This document shows positions 16,991 through 25,183 of a DNA stretch of 64,000 bases, piece by piece. The first letter of the stretch is position 1. Every line of letters begins with the position of its first letter. The translations under genes were made by a program, and so were the position numbers. The notes under the pieces were generated by a model, which was given only the letters and a program-made list of their open reading frames with translations, was not told the origin of the DNA and did not search any database. The stretch is from Spirochaetia bacterium (GTDB lineage Bacteria; Spirochaetota; Spirochaetia; Treponematales; Treponemataceae), in assembly GCA_900767955.1 (NCBI GenBank), contig CAAGBC010000018.1, positions 20,221 through 84,220 on the forward strand. Direction: 5' to 3'.

Positions 16991-19564
16991 TTAATCTTTG
17001 TATAAAGATGTTAATAATCTGTATAAATTATTAATTTTTTCTAATTGCTCATCAGTAAAGACTTCTGTTTTTTCTGCTAAAGTTTCAAGAGATGAAAGGC
17101 TTTCATTTAAGGCTGTTATAAATCCTCTTGAAACTTTGTACCAATAATTTCCGTTGTCATCAGTAAATAAACAGATAAAACCGTATTCTCTACTTTTTTT
17201 CTTTGCAATAGCAACTTTTAATACATTTTCTAAAGAAGAAACTAAAAGTTCTGTTGTGTCTTTTTCATAAATATTTATATTTAATTTTCTGTTCCAATCT
17301 TTTTCATCAATTGGGCGCAAATTTAAACTTTTTGCAAGTTTAATGATTAACTCTAATTTTTCCCCTGTTAAAAGTTCGTAATTATTTGAATAAATAATTT
17401 TTCCTTTTAAGTCGCTTATTTGTTTCATTTGTTTAGAGTTTAAATCATTAGTTGTTGCATAGATGAATCTATCAAATGAAAGTTGAACTTGTTTTTTGCC
17501 TTTTACTTTCTTTATATCAAAAGTTTGGTTACCAAGTGTAATTGAATCGCTAGAAACTTTTATGCCAGATATAGTTTCGTCTTTTTGAAGTTTCTGTTTT
17601 GACTCTTTTTCTTTTTTGGAAGTTTTTTCTTTTTCATTTGTTTTTTTATCTTTTGGAGATTTTGTGTTTTCTAAAAGATTTAGCAGCGTTGGTGAAATTT
17701 GATGTAATAATGATTTTGTCAAAGGAGAAACGCTCATTGCATACATTCTTGATGTGCGAACAATTTCTCCTGCAACGATAAATAGGGGATCTTGTCTGAA
17801 TAATACAGAACCTGGATGAATACAAATTTTATCTGCTGTTAAACTTCTGTATGTGTTTTTTCCTGTGCGAATACAGACAAATTGTATCATTCCAGATGCG
17901 ATACAACATAAATAATCGCCTTTGTTTCCTCCGCCCATAATTGGAATGTTCATTTTAGAAACAATATCTTTAAGCTGAACATTAATATTTTCAATTTCAG
18001 CCATAACTCTGTCATCAAGATAATTTTTTTTACAGAATTTTTCTTTGTCAGGTGATGATGTATAACCTTTAAAAATGTTTAAATAAGAAACAAAATCGCC
18101 TTGCATATCTCTAAAGTTGTGATGAGCCTTTCGGGCTTCCATTTCTTCACCTTGAGGAAGTAAAAACGGAGAATTTGCAGACAAAAAAGCCGCTGCAATT
18201 AAAGCTTCTTCAAGTACATTTGGATATTTCATTATTGCTTCAATAATAATACGGCTAATTCGTGGCTCAAGTGGAAATTCAACCATTAATTTTCCGATGG
18301 AAGAAAGCGTATTATCGCTGTCCAAGGCTTTTAGCATATTCAAAGTATCAACAGCTCCAATAATTCCTTCTATTCCTGGAGGAGAAATAAAATCAAAATT
18401 CTGGAAGTCTGTGATTCCCAATTCTGCCATGCGTAATACAACTTCACTTAAGTCAGTTCTGTAAATTTCTTCTGTTGTATACATTGGTCTTGTGTCGTAG
18501 TCTTTTCGGGAATACAAACGATAACAAATTCCTGGTTGCGTTCGTCCTGCACGACCTTTGCGTTGGTTACAGCTTGCTTTTGAGATTGCTGTTTCATTAA
18601 GACTTGATGTGAATGTGCGTGGATTATAGAAATTTAATTTTGCTAAACCTGCATCAATTACTGTTGTTATATCGCTAATTGTTACAGATGTTTCTGCAAT
18701 ATTTGTTGAAATAATAACTTTCTTTTTTCCAAAAGGAGCTGGGGCAAAAACTTTTTCCTGTTCTTCTTTTGCTAAACGACCATACAAAGGAAGTGTGTGA
18801 ATTTTTCTTGAAAAAGGGGAATGATCTAGTTTCCATAAACAATCTTTGATGATTTTTTCACCAGGTAAAAATATTAAAATTCCACCTGGTTCATTGTTTG
18901 CAAGAATTCTATCAACTGTATTGCATATTTTTGTAAGTAAAGCATCTGTTGCGGCTTCTGAAATAGTACTTGCAGGTATTGACGGTGTATCGTAAACAAT
19001 TGTAACAGGATAAGTGATTGTATCAATAGTAACGATTGGGCATCCATCAAAATATGCACTAAAGGCTTCGGCATTCATTGTTGCAGATGAAACAATTACT
19101 CTAAAATCTTTGCGTTCTGCTAGAACTCTTTTTAAAAGGCCCAAAACAAAGTCAATATTTAAACTTCGCTCGTGGGCTTCATCGACCATAATTACAGAAT
19201 ATTTAGAAAGCCATGGATCAAGCTTCATTTCTTGCAAAAGAATTCCATCTGTCATTATTTTAATTTTTGTAGTTGCATCTGTTTTATCTTCAAAGCGCAT
19301 TTTGTATCCAACTAATCCTGGATATGTTGTGTTTAATTGCTTTGAAATAAATTCGCTAACAGACAATGCTGCAATTCTTCTTGGTTGTGTAACAGCAATT
19401 GTTCCAGATTGTGCATATCCAGCTTCATAAAGGATAACAGGAATTTGTGTAGTTTTTCCTGAACCTGTTGGACTTTGCACAACAATAACTTGATTATCTT
19501 TGAGAGTATCTAATATTCTTTGTTTTTGTTCGTAAACAGGCAGTTTTTTATATTCTATTGCCAT
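16991..19564 (-). CDS. DEAH-box ATP-dependent RNA helicase (HrpA/HrpB family)
   Basis: A superfamily-2 DEAH helicase. The start is set at ATG 19564 (MAIEYKKLPVYEQ), with AAAGGAA 9 bases upstream, giving 857 residues; a longer frame would extend 20 residues with no family match. Motif I is SPTGSGKT (31-38), motif II DEAH (128-131), motif III SSATMNAEAF, motif V STNIAETSVTI and motif VI QRKGRAGRTQPG. The helicase-associated and OB-like domains follow. A Lys/Glu-rich linker and a ~180-residue C-terminal region are less conserved. The length is nearer to HrpB than to the 1300-residue HrpA, so I give no symbol. The N-terminus overlaps the CapA-like gene by 10 bases. Confidence 0.9.
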   Translation of the reverse strand: MAIEYKKLPVYEQKQRILDTLKDNQVIVVQSPTGSGKTTQIPVILYEAGYAQSGTIAVTQPRRIAALSVSEFISKQLNTTYPGLVGYKMRFEDKTDATTKIKIMTDGILLQEMKLDPWLSKYSVIMVDEAHERSLNIDFVLGLLKRVLAERKDFRVIVSSATMNAEAFSAYFDGCPIVTIDTITYPVTIVYDTPSIPASTISEAATDALLTKICNTVDRILANNEPGGILIFLPGEKIIKDCLWKLDHSPFSRKIHTLPLYGRLAKEEQEKVFAPAPFGKKKVIISTNIAETSVTISDITTVIDAGLAKLNFYNPRTFTSSLNETAISKASCNQRKGRAGRTQPGICYRLYSRKDYDTRPMYTTEEIYRTDLSEVVLRMAELGITDFQNFDFISPPGIEGIIGAVDTLNMLKALDSDNTLSSIGKLMVEFPLEPRISRIIIEAIMKYPNVLEEALIAAAFLSANSPFLLPQGEEMEARKAHHNFRDMQGDFVSYLNIFKGYTSSPDKEKFCKKNYLDDRVMAEIENINVQLKDIVSKMNIPIMGGGNKGDYLCCIASGMIQFVCIRTGKNTYRSLTADKICIHPGSVLFRQDPLFIVAGEIVRTSRMYAMSVSPLTKSLLHQISPTLLNLLENTKSPKDKKTNEKEKTSKKEKESKQKLQKDETISGIKVSSDSITLGNQTFDIKKVKGKKQVQLSFDRFIYATTNDLNSKQMKQISDLKGKIIYSNNYELLTGEKLELIIKLAKSLNLRPIDEKDWNRKLNINIYEKDTTELLVSSLENVLKVAIAKKKSREYGFICLFTDDNGNYWYKVSRGFITALNESLSSLETLAEKTEVFTDEQLEKINNLYRLLTSLYKD

Positions 19565-20724
19565 ATAATATTTTCCTTTGTGCTTTCGCAAATTTCTTTT
19601 CGTTTTTGAATGTAAGTTGCCCATTTTTTTCTGTCAACTTCATTTAAGTAATCTATAAAATCTTGGTCTAATTTTTTTGTTACAAATTCCCAAGCTGTAT
19701 TTATATAAGTTGTGATGTAGTAGGGCTTTGTTTCATTTATTTTTATTCCAGAAGCATCTTTTTCTAGTTTTACAAAAAATAAAAGTCCGTCCCCTGTATA
19801 TTCTCGTTCATTAAAAGGATTTTCTAATTGAGGTTCCCAACGCTGACCGCTAATTGTGTTCCCGTTGGCGTACATAATTATTTTGTTTAATTTGTTAGTT
19901 TCTTTGTTTCCGATAATTTCTCTTTCTTGAATTACATGAGGATGATTTGCCCAAATAATATCAACGCCGTTATTTAATAATTTATGGAAATATTCTTTGC
20001 GTTTTTTTGTTACTTCTGTGACATATTCAGGTTCTTGCGTGTGAACAGAAAGAATAAATAAATCACAGTTAGTTTCCGTTTTGATTTTGTTTACATAATT
20101 TATAAAATTATTTCTTCCTTTTTCTGTATATGGAACATAATTAAAATATGCTTTGTAGTCATTTCTATTTAAAATTTCTGTTACTGCGCAGAAAACAATT
20201 TTCCAATCTTTGTGATAAATAGTGTTATATGAAATTTCTGAATTTTTAATTTTATTAAGTCCGTTAAAGTAAACAGGTCTTTGAGTGTTTTTACGCTCTT
20301 GATGAATTTTTTCTGTCCAACTAATTGTATTCATTATTCCTTGCAATGCTTGGTCGTTGGAATGATTGTTTATAGTTGAAAATACATTAAATCCAGCGTT
20401 TATTGCGGCTAAAGGATATTGTTCTTGCATATTAAAATTAGGATAAGTAGAAAAATCTAATGTATTATCAATAGGAGATTCTATATTTGCAAAGGCAAAA
20501 TCGCTTTTTTGAATTATATCTTTTGTGTCTTTCCAAATTTTGGAAAAATCTTTCATTGAAAAATTTGGACGATGAGCCATTATATCACCAGCAAATATCA
20601 ATGAAAGTTCATTTTTGTTTTGTTCTACAACATCTATACTTGTATCAGAAAGTTTTGATGTTGTAGAACAGCTTGCGAAGAAAATTAAAATTGTTATAAC
20701 AAATGCAATTTTTAATTTTTTCAA
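19555..20724 (-). CDS. CapA/PgsA-family metallophosphoesterase-like lipoprotein
   Basis: A 389-residue protein of the CapA family, calcineurin-like proteins linked to poly-gamma-glutamate or capsule. Family motifs are visible: LIFAGDIMAHR (metal site), INNHSNDQ, SVHTQEPEY and WANHPHVIQ. The TTG at 20724 is preferred as start because it leads directly into a signal peptide with a lipobox (KKLKIAFVITILIFFASC), seven bases after the pta stop; an upstream ATG at 20775 lies inside pta. The spacing from AGGA is rather long (13 bases). It is followed by the helicase gene with a 10-base overlap. No PgsB/C partners are nearby, so the real substrate is open. Confidence 0.82.
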   Translation of the reverse strand: MKKLKIAFVITILIFFASCSTTSKLSDTSIDVVEQNKNELSLIFAGDIMAHRPNFSMKDFSKIWKDTKDIIQKSDFAFANIESPIDNTLDFSTYPNFNMQEQYPLAAINAGFNVFSTINNHSNDQALQGIMNTISWTEKIHQERKNTQRPVYFNGLNKIKNSEISYNTIYHKDWKIVFCAVTEILNRNDYKAYFNYVPYTEKGRNNFINYVNKIKTETNCDLFILSVHTQEPEYVTEVTKKRKEYFHKLLNNGVDIIWANHPHVIQEREIIGNKETNKLNKIIMYANGNTISGQRWEPQLENPFNEREYTGDGLLFFVKLEKDASGIKINETKPYYITTYINTAWEFVTKKLDQDFIDYLNEVDRKKWATYIQKRKEICESTKENIIWQ

Positions 20725-20731
20725 TTTTATT

Positions 20732-21754
20732 TTAGTTTCCTGCCTGAACAAGTGTGATTGCAGAAGTAACAACAATATCTTCTATTGAACAACCTCTACT
20801 TAAATCACTAATAGGTTTTGCAAAGCCCTGAAGAATTGGACCGTATGCATCTGCATTTGCAATACGCTGAACAAGTTTGTAGCCGATGTTTCCTGCGTTC
20901 AAATTAGGGAAAATAATTGTATTTACTTTTCCTCTGATTGGACTTCCAGGGGCTTTTTTATCTGTTACATCAGGAACTAATGCTGCATCAAGTTGTAATT
21001 CTCCGTCAATTAACATTTCAGGTGCTTTTTCATGAGCCATTTTTACAGCTTCTTGAACTTTTAATACAGATTCATTTTTTCCGCCAGAACCTTTTGTACT
21101 GAATGAAAGCATTGCAACAGCAGGTTCAACACCTAAAAGTGTTTTACATGAATTTCCTGCAGCAACTGCAATGTCAGAAAGCTGTTCTGCATCTGGTTCT
21201 GGAACAACAGCACAATCAGAGAAGATTAATAATCCTTCATGGCCTAAGTTTGGATTGTGTGTATCCATAACAAAACATGATGAAGCAGTTTTTGAACCTG
21301 GTGCTGTTTTGATAATTGTAAGCCCTGCACGAAGCATATCTGCTGTTGATGATAATGCACCTGCAACCATAGCATCAGCTTTTCCTAAGCGAACCATCAT
21401 AGCTCCAAATTTCATAGGGTCAAGCATTTCTGAATGAGCTTTTTCAAGTGGCATTAATGGATTTCCGTTTTCATCTACTTTTTTCTTGCGTAAGTCAAAA
21501 TATTCATTTGCAAATGCGTCAAGCCAATCTGATTGAGTTGGGTCTAGCGTTGATACATTTTCAAGAGAAACATTTTTGCTTGCGGCAACTTTTTCAATTT
21601 CTTCTTTTTTACCTAACAGAATAACTTCTTTTGCAAGACCTTCTGCCATAATTTTTACTGCTGCTTGAACTGTGCGTTCTTCAGTGCCTTCTGGTAAAAC
21701 TAAAGTTTTCTGTAATACTTTAGCTTTCTTTTTCATTTCAGCTACAAAATCCAT
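20732..21754 (-). CDS. pta: Phosphate acetyltransferase
   Basis: A 340-residue Pta of the short class, interconverting acetyl-CoA and acetyl phosphate in fermentative acetate metabolism. Conserved stretches are VLPEGTEERTVQAA near the start, GALSSTADMLRAGLTII, FSDCAVVPEPDAEQLSDIA, LSFSTKGSGG, and the C-terminal PNLNAGNIGYKLVQR. The length matches the single-domain enzymes rather than the long proteobacterial form. The start ATG has GGAG 7 bases upstream. It heads a reverse transcript with the CapA-like and helicase genes. A TATAAT on the reverse strand at 21827-21822 is a plausible -10 box. Confidence 0.96.
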   Translation of the reverse strand: MDFVAEMKKKAKVLQKTLVLPEGTEERTVQAAVKIMAEGLAKEVILLGKKEEIEKVAASKNVSLENVSTLDPTQSDWLDAFANEYFDLRKKKVDENGNPLMPLEKAHSEMLDPMKFGAMMVRLGKADAMVAGALSSTADMLRAGLTIIKTAPGSKTASSCFVMDTHNPNLGHEGLLIFSDCAVVPEPDAEQLSDIAVAAGNSCKTLLGVEPAVAMLSFSTKGSGGKNESVLKVQEAVKMAHEKAPEMLIDGELQLDAALVPDVTDKKAPGSPIRGKVNTIIFPNLNAGNIGYKLVQRIANADAYGPILQGFAKPISDLSRGCSIEDIVVTSAITLVQAGN

Positions 21755-21844
21755 GATTCACTCCAAAAAAATAAATATAAGCAAAGTAATAAAACTGTAT
21801 AAGTTTATTCTTGTTTCTTCTATTATAACACAATTTTTATATAT

Positions 21845-21881
21845 TTGTATATTGTATCTTTTTATGTTATACTTTTTGTAT
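21845..21881 (+). promoter_or_regulatory. rfbA promoter giving a near-leaderless mRNA
   Basis: TTGTAT (21845-21850) and TATACT (21868-21873) are spaced by 17 bases. Transcription would start about 21880, one or two bases before the rfbA ATG at 21882. No ribosome binding site is visible upstream of that ATG. Confidence 0.6.
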
Positions 21882-22757
21882 ATGAAAGGTATTATTTTAG
21901 CAGGCGGGTCAGGAACTCGTCTTTATCCAATTACAAAAGCTGTTTCAAAGCAAATTCTTCCACTTTATGACAAACCAATGATTTACTATCCGCTTTCTGT
22001 TTTAATGCTAGCAGGAATCCGTGAAGTATTAATAATTTCTACACCAAGAGATATAAAGTTATTTGAAGAATTATTTGGTGATGGTTCTTGGCTTGGAATG
22101 CATTTTGAATACGCAGTTCAAGATAAACCTAGAGGTCTTGCAGATGCGTTTATCGTTGGAAAAGATTTTATCGGAAATGATGATGTTGCTTTAGTTTTAG
22201 GTGATAATATTTTTTATGGTCAAAGTTTTACTGCAACTCTAAAAAGTGCTGCAGAAAAAATTAAAAATGACCGTGGCGCTGTAATTTTTGGCTATTATGT
22301 AAAAGACCCAACAGCATACGGTGTTGTAGAATTTGATAAAAATGGAAATGTTTTAGGAATTGAAGAAAAACCTGCTCAACCAAAATCAAATTATGCTGTT
22401 CCAGGGCTTTATTTTTACGACAATTCTGTTGTTCAGATTGCACAAAATGTAAAACCAAGTGCCAGAGGCGAAATAGAAATTACAACAGTTAATAATACAT
22501 ATTTAGAAAAAAATGCGTTAAAAGTTGAATTACTAGGTCGTGGAATGGCTTGGCTTGATACAGGAACTTATGATGGTTTATTAGAAGCATCAAACTTTAT
22601 TGCAACAATAGAAAAACGCCAAGGAATGTATGTAAGTTGTATTGAAGAAATTGCTTATTACAATGGATGGATTTCTAAAGATGATTTACTAAAACTTGCT
22701 TCCACCTACAAAACTGAATATGGTGAATATTTAAAATATATTGCAGAAAAAGAATAA
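21882..22757 (+). CDS. rfbA: Glucose-1-phosphate thymidylyltransferase
   Basis: RfbA joins dTTP and glucose-1-phosphate to dTDP-glucose, the first step of dTDP-deoxysugar synthesis. The protein starts MKGIILAGGSGTRLYPITKAVSKQ, the classic nucleotide-binding N-terminus, which fixes the ATG at 21882 against longer upstream frames. Other conserved blocks are YDKPMIYYPLSVLMLAGI, LVLGDNIFYG, YGVVEFD, IEEKPAQPKSNYAVPGLYFYD and GMAWLDTGT. At 291 residues it is full length. It heads the rfbA-rfbC-rfbB operon. There is no ribosome binding site, and the promoter places the mRNA start at the ATG. Confidence 0.96.
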   Translation: MKGIILAGGSGTRLYPITKAVSKQILPLYDKPMIYYPLSVLMLAGIREVLIISTPRDIKLFEELFGDGSWLGMHFEYAVQDKPRGLADAFIVGKDFIGNDDVALVLGDNIFYGQSFTATLKSAAEKIKNDRGAVIFGYYVKDPTAYGVVEFDKNGNVLGIEEKPAQPKSNYAVPGLYFYDNSVVQIAQNVKPSARGEIEITTVNNTYLEKNALKVELLGRGMAWLDTGTYDGLLEASNFIATIEKRQGMYVSCIEEIAYYNGWISKDDLLKLASTYKTEYGEYLKYIAEKE

Positions 22758-22771
22758 TACAGAGGAAAAAA

Positions 22772-23359
22772 ATGCCTTTTGATTTTAAGAAATGTCCAAT
22801 TGAAGGATTATACGAAATTCAGCCTAGAATATTCGGAGATGACAGAGGTTACTTTTTAGAAACATATTCTGAAAAAGATTTTTTTGAAGCGGGCTTAAAA
22901 ATGAAGTTTGTTCAAGATAATCAATCAAAATCTTCAAAATATGTTTTACGCGGATTACATTTTCAGACAAAACATCCACAGGGAAAATTAGTTCGTGCTT
23001 TGGAAGGCAAAGTTTACGATGTTGCTGTTGATTTACGAAATGGAAGTTCTACTTTTGGAAAATATTATGGTGTGATTCTTGATTCAGAAAAACAAAATAT
23101 GTTCTATATTCCAGAAGGTTTTGCTCACGGATTTTGTGTTTTGACAGAAACTGCAACTTTTGCATATAAATGTACTGATTTTTATCATCCAGAAGATGAA
23201 GGTGGTTTAATGTGGAATGATGCTGTAGTTGCAATTGATTGGGAATCAATAATGCCTGGAATTACTGAAAAAGTAAATCTTAGCGAAAAAGATAAAAAAC
23301 ACGAACCTTTTAATTTTGATAAAAAATACTTTGATTTAAATGCCAAATGGATTGAATGA
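22772..23359 (+). CDS. rfbC: dTDP-4-dehydrorhamnose 3,5-epimerase
   Basis: A 195-residue cupin-fold epimerase acting on dTDP-4-keto-6-deoxyglucose. Visible motifs are RGYFLETYSEKDF, VQDNQSKSSKYVLRGLHFQ (with the catalytic His), GKVYDVAVDLR, IPEGFAHGFCVL and YKCTDFYHPEDEGGLMWND. It starts 14 bases after rfbA behind an AGAGGA site. Together with rfbB it supplies the precursor for dTDP-L-rhamnose or a related sugar. The final reductase RfbD is not in this window. Confidence 0.96.
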   Translation: MPFDFKKCPIEGLYEIQPRIFGDDRGYFLETYSEKDFFEAGLKMKFVQDNQSKSSKYVLRGLHFQTKHPQGKLVRALEGKVYDVAVDLRNGSSTFGKYYGVILDSEKQNMFYIPEGFAHGFCVLTETATFAYKCTDFYHPEDEGGLMWNDAVVAIDWESIMPGITEKVNLSEKDKKHEPFNFDKKYFDLNAKWIE

Positions 23360-23370
23360 GGTAAATTAAA

Positions 23371-24504
23371 ATGACAAAAACAAATAGAAAACTAAAAAAT
23401 ATTCTTGTTACTGGTGGAGCAGGGTTCATAGGCTGCAATTTTATTCATTATTTAATGGGTGAATCTACTGCAGGTGGGGAATCTTTTACAGATGCAAAAT
23501 TTAATGGAACTATTGTAAATGTAGATTGTCTTACTTATGCTGGTAACGCAGAAAGCCTGATTGATATTGAACAAAAATACGGTGGAAGTCGTTATTTCTT
23601 TGAAAAAGTTGATATTTGTGACCGACCTCAAATAGAAAGAATCTTGAAACAGTATGATATTGACACAATTATTCATTTTGCAGCAGAAAGTCATGTTGAC
23701 CGTTCAATTCTTGGCCCAGAAGCTTTTATGAAAACAAATGTAATGGGAACTTTTACATTGCTTGATTGTGCAAAGAATTATTGGAAAAAAGAAGATGGTT
23801 CAATTCGTGATGATGTTTTGTTCCATCATATTTCTACAGACGAAGTTTATGGTTCCCTTGGTGAAACTGGTTATTTCTTGGAAACAACTCCTTATGATCC
23901 TCGTTCTCCATATTCATCAAGTAAAGCTGGTTCAGACCATATTGTTATGGCATATTTTCATACTTATGGTTTGCCAATTACACTTTCAAACTGTACAAAC
24001 AACTATGGACCATATCAATTCCCAGAAAAATTATTACCATTGATGATTTCCAATATTCGTGACGGAAAAAATCTTCCAGTTTACGGGGATGGAAAAAATA
24101 TTCGTGATTGGATTTATGTAGAAGATCATAATCGTGGTGTTTGGCAAATTGTAAATCAGGCAGAAGCTGGAACTAAGTGGAATCTTGGTGGCGAAAATGA
24201 ATGGGAAAATATTAAATTATTGAACACTGTAATTGATTTAACTTCAAAAGAACTTGGCAAAAATCCTGAAGATGTTAAAAAGACAATCACATTTGTAAAA
24301 GATAGACCAGGACATGATAGACGCTATGCAATTGATTGCACAAAAATCAAAACTGAACTTGGTTGGGAACGCAAAATGTCTTTTGAACAAGGTTTACTTG
24401 CTACAATTAAGTGGTATTTGAATCATTCTGAATGGATTGAACATATTCAGTCTGGTGCTTATAAAGATTGGATTGAAAAAAATTACAAAGAGCAGGGAAG
24501 ATAA
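23371..24504 (+). CDS. rfbB: dTDP-glucose 4,6-dehydratase
   Basis: A 377-residue extended short-chain dehydrogenase converting dTDP-glucose to dTDP-4-keto-6-deoxyglucose. The NAD site is VTGGAGFIGCNF near the N-terminus. FAAESHVDRSI, STDEVYGSL with the catalytic Asp/Glu pair, and YSSSKAGSDH (YxxxK) are present, followed by NCTNNYGPYQFPEKLLPLMI and the C-terminal RPGHDRRYAID. The length is slightly above the usual ~340-350, due to a short insertion after residue 30 and a longer tail. It is the last gene of the rfb operon and is followed by a long A/T hairpin. Confidence 0.96.
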   Translation: MTKTNRKLKNILVTGGAGFIGCNFIHYLMGESTAGGESFTDAKFNGTIVNVDCLTYAGNAESLIDIEQKYGGSRYFFEKVDICDRPQIERILKQYDIDTIIHFAAESHVDRSILGPEAFMKTNVMGTFTLLDCAKNYWKKEDGSIRDDVLFHHISTDEVYGSLGETGYFLETTPYDPRSPYSSSKAGSDHIVMAYFHTYGLPITLSNCTNNYGPYQFPEKLLPLMISNIRDGKNLPVYGDGKNIRDWIYVEDHNRGVWQIVNQAEAGTKWNLGGENEWENIKLLNTVIDLTSKELGKNPEDVKKTITFVKDRPGHDRRYAIDCTKIKTELGWERKMSFEQGLLATIKWYLNHSEWIEHIQSGAYKDWIEKNYKEQGR

Positions 24505-24523
24505 TTTCTTGTCTTTGAAAAAA

Positions 24524-24572
24524 ATACAAAAAAAATTAAAAAAAAATGCATTTTTTTTTAATTTTTTTGTAT
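24524..24572 (+). terminator. Long A/T-only inverted repeat after rfbB
   Basis: The sequence reads ATAC, 8 A, TT, 9 A, TGCA, 9 T, AA, 7 T, GTAT. Apart from one extra A in the left arm it is a perfect palindrome of about 49 bases. It ends the rfb operon, with a T run suited to termination in both directions, and lies directly before the tRNA promoter. Confidence 0.65.
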
Positions 24573-24578
24573 AATGTG

Positions 24579-24607
24579 TTGACACTATTTAGTGATTTTG
24601 CTATAGT
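24579..24607 (+). promoter_or_regulatory. tRNA-Val promoter
   Basis: A perfect TTGACA (24579-24584), a 17-base spacer and TATAGT (24602-24607). Transcription would start near 24614, six bases before the mature tRNA. Confidence 0.8.
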
Positions 24608-24619
24608 ATAAACATCAAC

Positions 24620-24693
24620 GGGCAGTTAGCTCAGCTGGTACGAGCGTCTGGTTTACACCCAGAATGTCGGGAGTTCGATCCTCTCACTGCCCA
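24620..24693 (+). tRNA. tRNA-Val (anticodon UAC), target of the integrated element
   Basis: A 74-nt cloverleaf with acceptor stem GGGCAGT/ACTGCCC, discriminator A, D arm GCTC/GAGC, anticodon stem TCTGG/CCAGA with loop TTTACAC (anticodon TAC at 24654-24656) and T arm GGGAG/CTCTC with TTCGATC. CCA is not encoded. An XRE gene and a tyrosine integrase follow directly, so the 3' half of this gene is the probable attL core. The matching attR copy should lie beyond the window. Confidence 0.95.
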
Positions 24694-24734
24694 CTAACTT
24701 CTTTTCTTATAAAGAAATATAAAGCTACTCAGTA

Positions 24735-24772
24735 AACTTATCAGGTTATGTATTAATATAATTTGATAAGTT
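24735..24772 (+). terminator. Hairpin between tRNA-Val and the XRE gene
   Basis: AACTTATCA (24735-24743) pairs with TGATAAGTT (24764-24772), followed by TTTG. It may end the tRNA transcript, or be an inverted repeat of the element end used by the integrase. A weak promoter-like TTGTCA (24811-24816) follows before the XRE gene. Confidence 0.4.
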
Positions 24773-24851
24773 TTTGTATTTAACAATAAAAATACATCAG
24801 GTTTTTATTTTTGTCAACAATTTTTTTTCAGAATAATGTTATTATTTTTTT

Positions 24852-25169
24852 ATGAGTTTTTCTGAGAATTTACGAAATGAGTTGTCTTATCAGGATATTC
24901 AGTTAAAAGAATTTTCTGGTAAAATTGGTATTCCTTACACAACATTGTTGTCTTATGTTAATTCAAAAAATTGTCTTCCCCGTATTGATATTGGATTGAG
25001 AATTGCTGAAGAATTGAATGTTTCAGTAGAGTATTTAGTTTATGGCAATGAAAATGTAAAATATAAAAAACAGACTTACACAATTGCTAATGAACTAATA
25101 TCCCTGCCTCTCTATATTCAGTCTCCGATTATTAAAATAATTCATAATTTTTATGAAAATTTAAATTAA
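24852..25169 (+). CDS. XRE-family HTH regulator
   Basis: A 105-residue protein with a single N-terminal helix-turn-helix of the Cro/cI type (DIQLKEFSGKIGIPYTTLLSYVNSKNCLPRIDIGLRIAEELNVSVEYLVYG). The C-terminal 35 residues are short and without a known domain. It sits between the tRNA and the integrase gene, 14 bases upstream of the latter, so it probably controls integration and excision. There is no ribosome binding site before the ATG, and the possible promoter lies only ~10 bases upstream, so the mRNA may have almost no leader. Confidence 0.85.
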   Translation: MSFSENLRNELSYQDIQLKEFSGKIGIPYTTLLSYVNSKNCLPRIDIGLRIAEELNVSVEYLVYGNENVKYKKQTYTIANELISLPLYIQSPIIKIIHNFYENLN

Positions 25170-25183
25170 TCAAGGAGACTGCT

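Noticed and set aside
23371..24504. A missing rfbD as a sign of a broken rhamnose pathway
   Set aside because: The rfb operon ends cleanly at a terminator, and rfbD may be elsewhere or another sugar may be made. The window alone cannot show a defect.
24694..24851. Second copy of the tRNA-Val 3' end as attR
   Set aside because: I looked for a repeat of GTTCGATCCTCTCACTGCCC elsewhere in the window and did not see one. attR is presumed outside.
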